From positions 62,001 through 126,000 of the forward strand of contig WRAB01000004.1 of NCBI GenBank assembly GCA_009780435.1: 64,000 nucleotides of DNA. Direction: 5' to 3'. Source of the stretch: Oscillospiraceae bacterium. GTDB taxonomy: Bacteria; Bacillota; Clostridia; Oscillospirales; Oscillospiraceae. Positions within the stretch are counted from its first letter, which is position 1. Each line of letters begins with the position of its first letter. A model generated the notes under the pieces. It did no database searches and was not told the origin of the DNA. It saw only the letters and a program-made list of their open reading frames with translations. Both the position numbers and the translations under genes were made by a program. Shown one piece after another: positions 17,123-25,624 of the stretch.

Positions 17123-18283
17123 ATGTCTCATCTCCTGGCCAGCCGAAAAACATACGACCTAATTATCACCCTTTCCCTCTTTTCCGCCATGGGTGCGCTC
17201 CTCCTCTTCCCACAGGAGGCCATCCTTGCGGCAAGAGAAGGATTGACCCTCTGCGCGAACGTTATTATCCCCTCTCTATTCCCTTTTTTCGTCCTCTCTT
17301 CCCTCACGGTAAATCTGGGGCTGATTCGACACTTCGACAGGCTGTTAGAACCCGTTATGCGGCCCCTATTCAACGTAGGTGGTGCCTGTGCCTCTGCCCT
17401 CGTACTCGGCTTCGTGGGTGGATATCCCGTAGGGGCCAGGACGGCCATCGCCCTGTATGAGAGTGGCAGCATACCCAAAAAAGAGGCGGAACGCTTGTTG
17501 GCCTTTAGCAACAATGCCGGCCCTGCTTTTATCTTAGGCGTCGTGGGCGTCGGCATCTTCGTCAGCAGCCGGGCGGGGGCGCTCCTCTATCTGGCCCATG
17601 TGATCGCCTCCGTCTTGGTGGGGATACTATTTCGCAGTTGGGGCGGCAAGGCGTCGGATACGCCGCCGGAAGCTGTGGGAGTACGGGTATCTACTCCCCC
17701 CTTTTCCCAGGCTTTCATCGACAGCGTAACCGGGGCCGTCCGATCTATTTTAAGTATCTGCGGCTTTGTCATCTTTTTTACCGTATTCATTCGCCTTTTA
17801 GTTCTGGCGGGAATTCTCCCCGGCCTCGCATCACTGCTCGGGACGGTCTTTGCCAGGATTGGCTTGGATCCGGGCCAAGCGGCTTTGCTCTTGACGGGGC
17901 TTATAGAACTCTCCTCCGGGGTGTGGGGTCTCCGGGATGCGGCGGGCGAACTTCACCAAGCAATGGCCATGGCCGCTTTTATGCTGGGATGGGCGGGCCT
18001 CTCCGTCCACTGCCAGGTCATCAGCTTCATGGGTGGTAGCGGACTTTCCGTCCGGAGCTATATTCTAGGCAAGCTACTACACGGTGCCATCTCTGCGGGA
18101 CTAATCTTCCTGCTGGTGCGACTAATCCCCTTCGACAGCGCCGTGGCGATCTATCTGGCAGAAGGCGTACAGGACATTGCCGCCATGGATTTTTCTACAA
18201 GTCTGCTCAACGCCACTCTCTCCGCTGTGATCCTCGGGCTGATCGCAGCGCTGCTCTGCCTGCTTTTACAGAAAAAGGACTAG
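17123..18283 (+). CDS. ylbJ: Sporulation integral membrane protein YlbJ
   Basis: 386 residues, polytopic. The conserved blocks are VIIPSLFPFFVLSS near residue 50, LGFVGGYPVGART, the AFSNNAGPAFILG nucleoside-recognition-type gate motif, and a second gate domain from about 200. This matches YlbJ, a forespore/mother-cell membrane protein needed for cortex formation in Bacillus. AAGGA lies about 11 nt upstream of the ATG. In Bacillus ylbJ lies near ylbM; here tmcAL is about 12 kb away, beyond the glycan operon. Confidence 0.9.
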   Translation: MSHLLASRKTYDLIITLSLFSAMGALLLFPQEAILAAREGLTLCANVIIPSLFPFFVLSSLTVNLGLIRHFDRLLEPVMRPLFNVGGACASALVLGFVGGYPVGARTAIALYESGSIPKKEAERLLAFSNNAGPAFILGVVGVGIFVSSRAGALLYLAHVIASVLVGILFRSWGGKASDTPPEAVGVRVSTPPFSQAFIDSVTGAVRSILSICGFVIFFTVFIRLLVLAGILPGLASLLGTVFARIGLDPGQAALLLTGLIELSSGVWGLRDAAGELHQAMAMAAFMLGWAGLSVHCQVISFMGGSGLSVRSYILGKLLHGAISAGLIFLLVRLIPFDSAVAIYLAEGVQDIAAMDFSTSLLNATLSAVILGLIAALLCLLLQKKD

Positions 18284-18323
18284 TCAAAATCGCTAAAATG
18301 CGGTATACTATCTTAAAAAACAA

Positions 18324-18352
18324 TAATTCCCTCGCCTGCGGCGAGGGAATTA
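18324..18352. repeat. GC-rich intergenic palindrome, copy 2
   Basis: Arms TAATTCCCTCGCC and GGCGAGGGAATTA with loop TGC, 40 bp past the ylbJ stop. It belongs to the same palindrome family as the copy at 2.9 kb and could also terminate ylbJ transcription. Confidence 0.65.
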
Positions 18353-18385
18353 CGAAAAAGCATGGTCTAAGGGGGGTGGATATAG

Positions 18386-18592
18386 ATGATTTTTCGATCA
18401 AATATTGAGCCAAGTTGTTCCTATTGCAAACACGGGTGCCAAGTGAGTCCGGATCGGGTAGCCTGCATCAAGCGGGGTATCGTCTTCATCTACGACGCCT
18501 GTCCGAAGTTTGCCTATGATCCCCTCAAGCGTAGACCGGAACGCCCCAGAAAACTGGTGATTTCTGATAAGGATGAACCCTTTACGCTGTAA
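18386..18592 (+). CDS. Small cysteine-containing protein of unknown function
   Basis: 68 residues with five cysteines: SCSYCKHGCQ near residues 9-18, then C27 and C39. The C-terminal FAYDPLKRRPERP is a segment I associate with small conserved clostridial proteins, without a known role. The cysteine spacing could bind zinc or an iron-sulfur centre, but no catalytic motif is visible. GGGGTGG precedes the ATG by 7 nt. It stands between ylbJ and pheA, separated from each by palindromes. Confidence 0.6.
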   Translation: MIFRSNIEPSCSYCKHGCQVSPDRVACIKRGIVFIYDACPKFAYDPLKRRPERPRKLVISDKDEPFTL

Positions 18593-18678
18593 ATGCGCAC
18601 CGCCGCCAAACCGCTCTAAGGTTCCGCCCGCAGGGCGGAGTCCAAAGACCGGCTAGGCCCGGCACTAACTTCAACTAA

Positions 18679-18707
18679 CCTTTTGCGGAAAGGACGTCCG
18701 CAAAAGG
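18679..18707. other. Hairpin upstream of pheA
   Basis: Arms CCTTTTGCGGA and TCCGCAAAAGG with a short loop end 22 bp before the pheA ATG. A second small palindrome, CCGCCCGCAGGGCGG, lies at about 18625. The 137-bp gap has no T-box features, so I do not call an attenuator. Confidence 0.45.
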
Positions 18708-18729
18708 AAGTTTCAGTAAGGAGCAACTC

Positions 18730-19554
18730 ATGAAAAAGCTGGGATACTTGGGCCCTGCCGGGAGTTTTTCTCATCAGGCGGCGGCGACCTACGTATCAAA
18801 AAATCCCGATACCTCCCCCGTGGCCTATCAGACCATTCACGCCATGGCCGTAGCGGTCAGTACCGGTGAACTGGACGAGGCCATTTTGCCTGTGGAAAAT
18901 TCCTTGGAAGGCTGTGTCACTGCCACCATGGACGTCTTGGCGGAGGATTTGGATTTTCTCATCCGCCACGACCTGATTTTATCGATTCATCAGCACCTTC
19001 TGGTTCAACCGGGGACAAAGCGGAATGAAATCACTACGGTCTTGTCTCATGTGCAGGCCATCGGCCAGTGTAAGCGATACTTAGACGAACATTGCCCCGC
19101 CACTACCATTCAAGCTGTGGCCAGCTCCAGCGTCGCCGCCGAATCCGCCGCAAATGGAGCCGGCACCATCGCCGCCATTGGCAGTGCCGTAGCCGCAGAG
19201 ATTTACGGTCTGGAGATTTTGGCCCGAGATATCCAAGACGAAAAGCAGAACAGCACCCGGTTTATACTGATCGCCAAGGCGGATTGGGCCTATGCGGGCA
19301 GCATCAAAACATCAGTAATCTTTTCTGTAGATCATGCCCCCGGCAGCCTCCACCGGGCGCTGAGTATCTTCCACGTCTGGGGGATCAATATCACCCGGAT
19401 TGAGTCTCGACCATCTAAGCGACGGCTGGGAGAGTATCTGTTTTACATCGACTTAGAGGGCCACCGGGCGGAGCAGGACATGCAAGACGCCCTGCGGATG
19501 CTGGAACGCAGCACGCCCTTTTATAAATTCCTCGGTTCGTATAATTCTATCTAA
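18730..19554 (+). CDS. pheA: Prephenate dehydratase PheA
   Basis: 274 residues: a monofunctional prephenate dehydratase domain (YLGPAGSFSHQAA, LPVENSLEG, STRFILIAK) followed by an ACT regulatory domain with ESRPSKRRLGEYLFYIDLEGH. It converts prephenate to phenylpyruvate for phenylalanine synthesis and is normally feedback-inhibited by phenylalanine through the ACT domain. AAGGAG lies 7 nt before the ATG. No chorismate mutase or other aromatic gene is adjacent. Confidence 0.96.
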   Translation: MKKLGYLGPAGSFSHQAAATYVSKNPDTSPVAYQTIHAMAVAVSTGELDEAILPVENSLEGCVTATMDVLAEDLDFLIRHDLILSIHQHLLVQPGTKRNEITTVLSHVQAIGQCKRYLDEHCPATTIQAVASSSVAAESAANGAGTIAAIGSAVAAEIYGLEILARDIQDEKQNSTRFILIAKADWAYAGSIKTSVIFSVDHAPGSLHRALSIFHVWGINITRIESRPSKRRLGEYLFYIDLEGHRAEQDMQDALRMLERSTPFYKFLGSYNSI

Positions 19555-19587
19555 AATTTTCGCCCGCCTATGGCGGGAGAAAATTTA
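19552..19587. repeat. GC-rich intergenic palindrome, copy 3
   Basis: Arms TAAAATTTTCGCCCGCC and GGCGGGAGAAAATTTA around TAT. It overlaps the pheA stop codon and lies 27 bp before rsmA, so it may separate the two transcripts. Confidence 0.65.
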
Positions 19588-19613
19588 GGCGGGGATACAG
19601 GGAGCACTCAAAT

Positions 19614-20480
19614 ATGAATTTATACAATATGCAGGATATTAAACCCCTCTTGGCCAGGCATGGATTTCATTTTTCCAAAAGCCTCGGCCAAAACTTTTTG
19701 ATCGCATCCTGGGTGCCGGAAGAGACCGTCGCGGCGGCGAATCTAGATGAACGCTCCGGCGTATTGGAGATCGGCCCAGGTATCGGTGCACTGACGAGAC
19801 CTCTGGCTCAGGCGGCGGGAAAAGTGGTGTCCGTAGAGCTGGATCGGACCCTCCTGCCCGTCCTGCGAGAGACCTTGGCCGGGTGTGCAAACACCCGGGT
19901 AATCCACGGGGACATTTTAAAAACTGACCTCGCCGTTCTGGTGGACGAGCATTTTGCCGATCTCCGCCCGGTAGTGGTGGCCAATTTACCCTACAACATC
20001 ACGACCCCAGTCTTAACACACCTTGTGGATTCCGGGTTATTTGAGCGCATCACTGTCATGGTGCAAAAAGAGGTGGCCCTCCGGATCACGGCCTCTGCCG
20101 GGAGTTCGCACTACGGGGCATTTTCCGTCTATGCGGCCTATTACACGGAGCCGACGTTCTGTTTTGACGTGCCGCCGGACTGCTTCGTCCCCCGGCCAAA
20201 AGTGGACTCGGCGGTAATCACCCTTGCCGTACGCAAGACACCACCCGTCTCGACAGATCCTGTGGCCATATTTCAAGTAATCAAAGCCGCCTTCGCCCAG
20301 CGGAGGAAGACCCTGGTCAACTGTCTCTGCTCCGCCTTTCCTGGCGCATCGAAGGAGATGCTGGCGGGGATTCTGATCGGCCTGGGCCACGACAGCCGCA
20401 TCCGGGGCGAGACCTTGGATTTGCAAGCGTTCGCCCAGTTGACAGATGGGTTGCTTGACGCAGGCATCATCAGACGGTGA
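19614..20480 (+). CDS. rsmA: 16S rRNA dimethyladenosine transferase RsmA (KsgA)
   Basis: 288 residues. SKSLGQNFL and EIGPGIGALT form the SAM site, and NLPYNITTPVL is the catalytic NLPY motif; PPDCFVPRPKVDSAVI is also diagnostic. The enzyme dimethylates A1518 and A1519 of 16S rRNA late in small-subunit assembly. GGGAG precedes the ATG. The mpg gene starts 5 bp after the stop, suggesting co-transcription. Confidence 0.97.
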   Translation: MNLYNMQDIKPLLARHGFHFSKSLGQNFLIASWVPEETVAAANLDERSGVLEIGPGIGALTRPLAQAAGKVVSVELDRTLLPVLRETLAGCANTRVIHGDILKTDLAVLVDEHFADLRPVVVANLPYNITTPVLTHLVDSGLFERITVMVQKEVALRITASAGSSHYGAFSVYAAYYTEPTFCFDVPPDCFVPRPKVDSAVITLAVRKTPPVSTDPVAIFQVIKAAFAQRRKTLVNCLCSAFPGASKEMLAGILIGLGHDSRIRGETLDLQAFAQLTDGLLDAGIIRR

Positions 20481-20484
20481 TCTC

Positions 20485-21075
20485 ATGGAGTTATCACGTG
20501 ATTTTTTCACCCAAGACACAGTGACCGTGGCAAAATCCCTCCTCGGCCAGCGGCTGGTGCGCAGATCGGAGGACGGCGAACTGACCGCCGGAATTATCGT
20601 CGAGACCGAGGCCTATTGCGGCTATGACGATGCGGCCTGTCACAGTTACAAGGGCAAAACCGAGCGCACCCGAGCCATGTTCGGCCCCAAAGGTCACGCC
20701 TATATCTACCTTATCTACGGCATGTATTATTGTATGAACGTGACCTCCGGCCCATCCAACGCGCCAGAGGCCGTATTAATTCGTGCGCTGGAGCCCACGG
20801 ACGGCATACCCCTCATGTCCGCTCGGCGCGGCACGGAGAAGCTGCTAAATCTCGCCAGCGGCCCCGGCAAACTCTGCATGGCAATGGATATCCACCGCGG
20901 ATTGTACGAGATTGATCTGCTACAAGATGATCGCCTATTCCTGGAACCGGGGATATCCGTCCCCCACATTATCGCATCAAAGCGGATCAACATCGACTAT
21001 GCGGGAGATGCCAGGGATCATCTCTGGCGATTTACAGTGCGGGATAGTCCGTTTGTATCTGCGCGGGTGAAGTGA
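20485..21075 (+). CDS. DNA-3-methyladenine glycosylase (AAG/MPG family)
   Basis: 196 residues. The family motifs are AKSLLGQRLVRR, IVETEAYCGYDDAACHSYKGKTERTRAMFGPKGHAYIYLIYGMYYCMNV and LASGPGKLC. The glutamate and tyrosines in ETEAY and GHAYIYLIYG form the base-flipping active site. It removes alkylated purines in base excision repair. ATG at 20485 starts the conserved region; the ribosome binding site there is weak, and coupling to rsmA 5 bp upstream probably helps translation. Confidence 0.93.
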   Translation: MELSRDFFTQDTVTVAKSLLGQRLVRRSEDGELTAGIIVETEAYCGYDDAACHSYKGKTERTRAMFGPKGHAYIYLIYGMYYCMNVTSGPSNAPEAVLIRALEPTDGIPLMSARRGTEKLLNLASGPGKLCMAMDIHRGLYEIDLLQDDRLFLEPGISVPHIIASKRINIDYAGDARDHLWRFTVRDSPFVSARVK

Positions 21076-21130
21076 TGTCGTTCAGATTAGGCAAACAAAG
21101 CGGGCGCACAGTGTGCGCCCCTACGTGATT

Positions 21131-21622
21131 TTATGGTTCCCTCTCCCCTACTTTTGTCCAAGTCCCGGCGGTGTCCGGTGCCGGCTGTTGTTCGGCGAAC
21201 ACTGGCATGGGTGGGAACTCCGGCAACCGATGGGCCGTTCTCTCCGCCGATGGATCCATTCTCCAGGGGATCAGCGGTACGGTCTGGTGGGGCGCCCTGT
21301 GTTTCGGATGTTGCTCCATCGGCATTTCATGGGCCGGTTGCACCTCTTCTCTCTTCACATGTTCCCGCGGGGGATCCGCCTCCGTTTTGTGGCCCCCATA
21401 AGGGATACCGGAACGTTTTTCTATCATCATCCAAGTATTTGTTGCCACCACACCATCTACCGGCAATTGGTGGTCTTTTTGAAAAGAGATCACGGCCCGT
21501 AGGGTTTTTAAGCCGAAATTCCCATCGATTTTCCCCACCGGATAGCCTGTGGCCTCTAGCGCCCGCTGCATCTGCCCGACTACCGGACCCATTGCGCCCA
21601 TTCTAAGTGGAATATAGTCCAT
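21131..21622 (-). CDS. Peptidoglycan-binding domain protein
   Basis: 163 residues. Residues 1-75 form a PG_binding_1 domain (MGPVVGQMQRALEATGYPVG, DGNFGLKTLRAVISFQKDHQLPVDGVV). The remaining half is Pro-, His- and Glu-rich and probably disordered. There is no signal peptide, so how it reaches the wall, if it does, is unclear. No catalytic domain is present. GGGAG before the ATG supports the start. Confidence 0.75.
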   Translation of the reverse strand: MDYIPLRMGAMGPVVGQMQRALEATGYPVGKIDGNFGLKTLRAVISFQKDHQLPVDGVVATNTWMMIEKRSGIPYGGHKTEADPPREHVKREEVQPAHEMPMEQHPKHRAPHQTVPLIPWRMDPSAERTAHRLPEFPPMPVFAEQQPAPDTAGTWTKVGEREP

Positions 21623-21673
21623 CACGCACTCCCTCTCTGATCTGCTTTTGCTCTATTATAGAGCCAACTGAAA

Positions 21674-21709
21674 AAAAGGTGCCTGTTTTTCAAAAAACAG
21701 GCACCTTTT
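21674..21709 (-). terminator. Terminator after acpP
   Basis: A hairpin with arms AAAAGGTGCCTGTTTTT and AAAACAGGCACCTTTT, about 115 bp past the leftward acpP stop. T-rich at the stem base on both strands. Confidence 0.75.
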
Positions 21710-21821
21710 GCATCATGCAAAAACCTTCCTGAAACGGGCCGCCCAGTGTGCGGCCCCCCACAGATTCAAAGCAGGTTGTCTTAAGTTATAGGGACGTACA
21801 TCTGGATGCTCCGTTGTGTGA

Positions 21822-22040
21822 TTACCCCATCTTTTTTTCAATAAAAACGGCCAGCTCTCCAATTGTGGAGATTTTCTCGTCCAGCTCCAACTCGACACCC
21901 AGTTCCTCTTCCAGATCCATGATCATCTCCACCGTGTCCAGGGAGTCAATCCCAAGGCTCTCAAAGGTGGTTTCCGGGGTGATCAGATCGGGGTCTACCT
22001 CCAGGCTCTCCGCCAGTAAGGTTGTCAGTTTTTCCATCAT
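21822..22040 (-). CDS. acpP: Acyl carrier protein
   Basis: 72 residues beginning MMEKLTTLLAESLEV. The phosphopantetheine serine lies in ESLGIDSLDTVEMIMDLEEELG, the standard ACP motif. The protein is acidic and has the usual length. It carries acyl chains in fatty acid synthesis. ATG at 22040 is chosen from GGAGG 9 nt upstream. It is alone here, away from fab genes. Confidence 0.93.
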   Translation of the reverse strand: MMEKLTTLLAESLEVDPDLITPETTFESLGIDSLDTVEMIMDLEEELGVELELDEKISTIGELAVFIEKKMG

Positions 22041-22070
22041 AGCTATCTTCCTCCAAGTGTAAGTATATGC

Positions 22071-22103
22071 TGTGCAAAATGAAATGGATTTCATTTTGCA
22101 CAA
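22071..22103. terminator. Hairpin between the YesL-like gene and acpP
   Basis: Arms GTGCAAAATGAAAT and ATTTCATTTTGCAC with a 2-nt loop. It lies just past the upstream gene's stop and 31 bp before the acpP start, so it is most simply a terminator or leader hairpin. It does not match the FapR operator. Confidence 0.5.
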
Positions 22104-22128
22104 CTTTACGCATTAAATTATACCACAA

Positions 22129-22947
22129 TTATTTGTCTTGTAAAGACTCTCTCTCACGCGCCGGGGCCAAAATATATTTCTCCACCACGGGACGGCAGAC
22201 TGTCGCCTGGATGAATGCCGTCAATCCGATGGAGAGCAGCGGCAACGTGAGCAAACTCACCATGGGAAACACCGCAGAGGTGACCCACCAGTAGATGGCG
22301 ATGGTTGTCAGGGCCAGCAGTCCCCGCCCCAAATAGACACGGGCTAAGATCAAGGCATTTTTAAGCGCTGTCCAAAGGGGTTGCTCAATGGAGACGATAA
22401 TCTGGCAAACGTAGGGAAACACCAGAAAAAGGAGGAGTATCAAAAGTCCCGATCCCCACCGGGAGACGATCAGAATCATATGAATCCACGGGATATCAGA
22501 GTGGAGACCGCCGAATACGTTCCACAGTAGCATGTGGAGTGCGATCAAGCTGAATAGTCCCAGCACAATTCCTTGGCGGGCATTTCTAAGCGCCTGCTCC
22601 GGGAAATCAGAGAACCAGATATGCCGTTCCGTCACCATACTCCCCGAAATATAGTGGAGGCCGAGAAGCAGTGGGCCGGTGAGCACAGCGGACACGGCCA
22701 AAAGCAAATAAAAAATCACCGGCGGCAGTTGGAGCAGAAGCGCAGAAAAAAGCCCCGGCCCCGGCAGGATCTCAAAAAATCCATCGGAGAGTCCGGCGTT
22801 GATATATGTATTCAATAGGAGATAAAACCACGCCATTACCGGCAACGTGGCCAAAAAACAGATCAAATTGACAAAAACCAGCCGATGAATCCGCCAGATG
22901 AGCCGGGTTGCCCGCTCAGACGCGGTGTGTTTTTCAATAGGCTCCAT
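22129..22947 (-). CDS. DUF624/YesL-like membrane protein
   Basis: About 272 residues with roughly six hydrophobic segments. LPVMAWFYLLLNTY near the start and GPLLLGLHYISGSMVTERHIWFSDF in the middle resemble the DUF624 (YesL) family, whose role is unknown. It begins 5 bp after the xerD stop, so it may belong to the spoIIM-xerD transcript. ATG at 22947 is used rather than a preceding TTG. Confidence 0.6.
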   Translation of the reverse strand: MEPIEKHTASERATRLIWRIHRLVFVNLICFLATLPVMAWFYLLLNTYINAGLSDGFFEILPGPGLFSALLLQLPPVIFYLLLAVSAVLTGPLLLGLHYISGSMVTERHIWFSDFPEQALRNARQGIVLGLFSLIALHMLLWNVFGGLHSDIPWIHMILIVSRWGSGLLILLLFLVFPYVCQIIVSIEQPLWTALKNALILARVYLGRGLLALTTIAIYWWVTSAVFPMVSLLTLPLLSIGLTAFIQATVCRPVVEKYILAPARERESLQDK

Positions 22948-22951
22948 CAAT

Positions 22952-23857
22952 CTACGCCCTGGGATGCGCTTTCTGATAGACGTCTTTCAGTTGGTTTTTT
23001 ACCAGCTGGGCATAGACCTGAGTGGAGGAGATATCCGCATGGCCCAACATCTCCTGGATACTGCGTAAATCCGCGCCGTTTTCCAACAGATGGGCCGCAA
23101 AGGAGTGCCGCAGGGTGTGGGGCGTGATCTCCTTGTTGATCTTAGCCCTCTCCTGATATAGCTTGATAATTTTCCAAAATCCCTGGCGGCTCATCCGGTC
23201 ACCGCTCATGTTGACGAACAGGGCCTCCTCGTCTCTGGTGGAGAGCATATGGGGCCGAATCCGGTTGATGTAGGTGTCTAGGGCATCAATAGCCGCGGAA
23301 TAAAGCGGAATCATCCGTTCTTTGTCGCCGGAGCGACAGCGGATAATACCGACAGAGAGATTCACATCCCCCACATCCAGGCCAATGAGTTCGCTGACCC
23401 GGATTCCCGTGGCGTAGAGGAGTTCTAACATCGCCTTGTCCCGATGTCCTTTCGGGTCAATACAGGCGGGTTGATCTAACAGTAACTCCACTTCCCGGTT
23501 CGTGAGAATCTGGGGCAACTTTTTTTCTGTTTTATCCGGAACCAAAGAACTGGCCGGGTTTAAATGCATCTTGCCTTGATCTACCAAAAAATGGAAAAAA
23601 CTGCGCAGTGAGGCAATACAGCGGGACACTGTGGCGGTGGATTTCCCGTTTTTCCGAAGCCACTTGATATAGTCCTCCAAATCACGACCTGTGGCGTGGA
23701 AAAGCTCACTCCCGGCGCTCTGATGCCAATAGTGGCGGAATTGATTGACATCCCGCAGATAGGAACTGAGGGTATTTTTGGACGCCTGTTTCACGTCGCG
23801 CAAATAGTCTTCATACTGACTGACATAACAGACTTGTTTCAATTCGATCAACCTCAC
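22952..23857 (-). CDS. xerD: Tyrosine recombinase XerD
   Basis: 301 residues. An N-terminal SAM-like core-binding domain covers about 10-100. The catalytic domain has arginine in ATGIRVSELIGLDVGD, the HxLRH box in PHTLRHSFAAHLL, histidine in LGHADISSTQVYA and the tyrosine nucleophile in that last motif. It resolves chromosome dimers at dif with a partner. The gene overlaps spoIIM by 4 bp, a common clostridial pairing. GTG at 23857 is given; a TTG 15 bp downstream has a better spaced GAGG. Confidence 0.92.
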   Translation of the reverse strand: MRLIELKQVCYVSQYEDYLRDVKQASKNTLSSYLRDVNQFRHYWHQSAGSELFHATGRDLEDYIKWLRKNGKSTATVSRCIASLRSFFHFLVDQGKMHLNPASSLVPDKTEKKLPQILTNREVELLLDQPACIDPKGHRDKAMLELLYATGIRVSELIGLDVGDVNLSVGIIRCRSGDKERMIPLYSAAIDALDTYINRIRPHMLSTRDEEALFVNMSGDRMSRQGFWKIIKLYQERAKINKEITPHTLRHSFAAHLLENGADLRSIQEMLGHADISSTQVYAQLVKNQLKDVYQKAHPRA

Positions 23858-24483
23858 TTCAATACAACACTCGTCCAGGACACAAGGGCAGGCGTCACAT
23901 ATAACTCAATGAGCACAGCGGCCAATATGCCGATAAAACAAAGGGTTGTGCGCACGAGATAATGACTGCCATAGAGTGTCCCGGCCCGGAGCTTATCAGA
24001 GCCGATAAGCGCTTTTCCCAGAGTGGCCGAAGCCGAGAACGACTGGGATGCCAAAAGAAAAAAGCAGGGGATGGCGATGAGAGCACTGGTGCCAAATAGG
24101 GAAAAAGCAACAGGCCAGCCCTCTACACCAAAGGCCTGGATGAATGCGGAGATAGAGAAACTTAGATAAAACCCTCTGATGCCGGATATCACCGGCAGTC
24201 CCAAAATCCCTAAGAGGGAAAATCCCAAGAACACGACGAGAAGATGATACTTCCCCAAAGACCAGAACACAGAGAAAAAGGTGGGCGAACTGTATGTCCC
24301 ATCCGCGATCTGTGCAATGTACCTGGACATGCTGCTCTGTAGCGCGAGAATCTCGGCGGTGTCTAAGTTTCCCACGGAAATGGTGCCGATGAGAATCCCG
24401 CAGGCAAAAAAGATCAGGCACAGCGCAAGGCCCCAAAATTCCCGGTCAACTGTCCCGGTATGGATAAGCAATTTTCTGTTCAT
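23854..24483 (-). CDS. spoIIM: Stage II sporulation protein M
   Basis: 209 residues with five hydrophobic segments. FFACGILIGTISVG near residue 28 and GILGLPVISGIRGFYLSFSISAFIQAFG are typical of SpoIIM. It forms the DMP complex with SpoIID and SpoIIP for peptidoglycan remodelling during forespore engulfment and is made in the mother cell. GGGGGG precedes the ATG. Three GACATAAT repeats lie 58-103 bp upstream. Confidence 0.93.
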   Translation of the reverse strand: MNRKLLIHTGTVDREFWGLALCLIFFACGILIGTISVGNLDTAEILALQSSMSRYIAQIADGTYSSPTFFSVFWSLGKYHLLVVFLGFSLLGILGLPVISGIRGFYLSFSISAFIQAFGVEGWPVAFSLFGTSALIAIPCFFLLASQSFSASATLGKALIGSDKLRAGTLYGSHYLVRTTLCFIGILAAVLIELYVTPALVSWTSVVLK

Positions 24484-24540
24484 ATGTCACGTCCCCCCTG
24501 TGTACTACCATATGAGGACAAGGTGTAAAAGATGATACGT

Positions 24541-24585
24541 GACATAATGCAGAGGACAATTGACATAATAATTACAAGACATAAT
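24541..24585. promoter_or_regulatory. Three GACATAAT direct repeats upstream of spoIIM
   Basis: Identical octamers start at 24541, 24562 and 24578. They lie in the 5' region of spoIIM. Clustered short direct repeats suggest binding of a regulator, though a chance effect of AT-rich sequence is possible. Confidence 0.35.
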
Positions 24586-24837
24586 ATACCCTATCCCCCG
24601 CAAATAATCAAGAGCATTTGGCAAAATAGTTCATCTTTGTACATTGTCACAATCGTTATGTAAACTCATCTGTCCTCACTCCAACATTAGTTTATGTAAA
24701 CTTTCATTTTATCTCTACTATCAATCCTGATTTTTTTATTTATTTTTCCACTACATTTTGTATGTGGTTTTATAAACATTTGGAAGCAGCACTATTTTTT
24801 TCTGTCCGCAAGTAACTCTCTGAAATTATGTCAACAC
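24586..24837. other. AT-rich intergenic stretch without a recognisable gene
   Basis: No supported coding region is visible. TTATGTAAACT occurs twice, at about 24656 and 24691, 35 bp apart. The rest is AT-rich without obvious structure. Confidence 0.4.
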
Positions 24838-24881
24838 AAAGCAGGTGGCGATTACGAATTGTAATCGCCACCTGCTTTATT
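24838..24881. terminator. Strong hairpin terminator in the gap between spoIIM and the TIGR04086-type gene
   Basis: Arms AAAGCAGGTGGCGATTAC and GTAATCGCCACCTGCTTT with a 5-nt loop. It most likely ends transcription of the leftward gene at 25022 after a long 3' untranslated region of about 140 nt. That region contains a weaker hairpin at about 24969-24995. Confidence 0.7.
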
Positions 24882-25021
24882 TGATGAATAATTATGCAAC
24901 TTTCGGAATATGGACTCAAATCCACAAAAGTTGGTAGTGAAGAAAAGTTGGAATACAAGATAGTGGAGATGCCCCAACCGAGCCATCTCCAAAATCGCTG
25001 ACAGCTATTTGTGCAAAATGA

Positions 25022-25447
25022 CTAAATCCCTCTCCGCCGAGGATGCCGCCACAGGAGCCCGGCGAGCCCCCCGCCCAAGATTGCCGCCACAAACAGGAAC
25101 GGACTAAGGCCGCCAAACAAGCTGGGCGATTCGGCAAATGCACCCCCCACTACGGTGATTGCATACAGGATGCCCCCTTCGGAGAGTCCGATAAGTAACG
25201 CCCTCGCCCCGCTTTTTCGGATCGCCACCGTGGCTCCCACAAAGGAGCCAATACCGAGTGACAACGTTGTCATAACCCCCATCAAGTTCTCCGGAAGCCG
25301 CCCAGAGACCATAAGCGCCGATACGCCAAACAGCAAAACCAGCGTCACCCCCAGGGCAATCAAACTGCCGACAGCAGCGTTTACCGCAAAATCCAACGGC
25401 CTTGTCTCCTGCGGGCGCCCTCTCCCCTTCGTCTTTGCCCTCAGCAA
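25022..25447 (-). CDS. TIGR04086 family membrane protein (YrzE-like)
   Basis: 141 residues. Four hydrophobic segments follow a basic N-terminus, and the glycine-rich pattern AVGSLIALGVTLVLL and LSLGIGSFVGATVAIRKSGARALLIGLSEGGILYAI matches the TIGR04086/DUF3792 family seen in spore-formers. The function is unknown. TTG at 25447 is the start because GGAGGGGGG lies 7 nt upstream. The gene appears monocistronic, with a long 3' region and terminator. Confidence 0.75.
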   Translation of the reverse strand: MLRAKTKGRGRPQETRPLDFAVNAAVGSLIALGVTLVLLFGVSALMVSGRLPENLMGVMTTLSLGIGSFVGATVAIRKSGARALLIGLSEGGILYAITVVGGAFAESPSLFGGLSPFLFVAAILGGGLAGLLWRHPRRRGI

Positions 25448-25624
25448 AAAATCCCCCCTCCCTGTTCATAAGATTGTACAACCATCCTATGCGCATGGAG
25501 GGGGTGATATGTTACTGAATAATTTGACAGCACAGTTCCTGTCTCCCGCTACTTCGCACGGGCATTTTGGATGACCACATCCGCCTTCTGGCGGCCCGCC
25601 GCCTCTTTGTCATAGGCCTCTCCC

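Noticed and set aside
18593-18729. Possible T-box or attenuator before pheA
   Set aside because: Two hairpins are present but I see no T-box AGGGTGGNACCGCG-type motif or leader peptide with phenylalanine codons.
22071-22103. FapR operator upstream of acpP
   Set aside because: The palindrome does not match the FapR consensus and lies at the end of the preceding gene.
25559-25624. Short leftward frame reading EAYDKEAAGRQKADVV after the aminotransferase gene
   Set aside because: The composition looks protein-like, but there is no start codon or ribosome binding site and the frame runs into the aminotransferase gene upstream.
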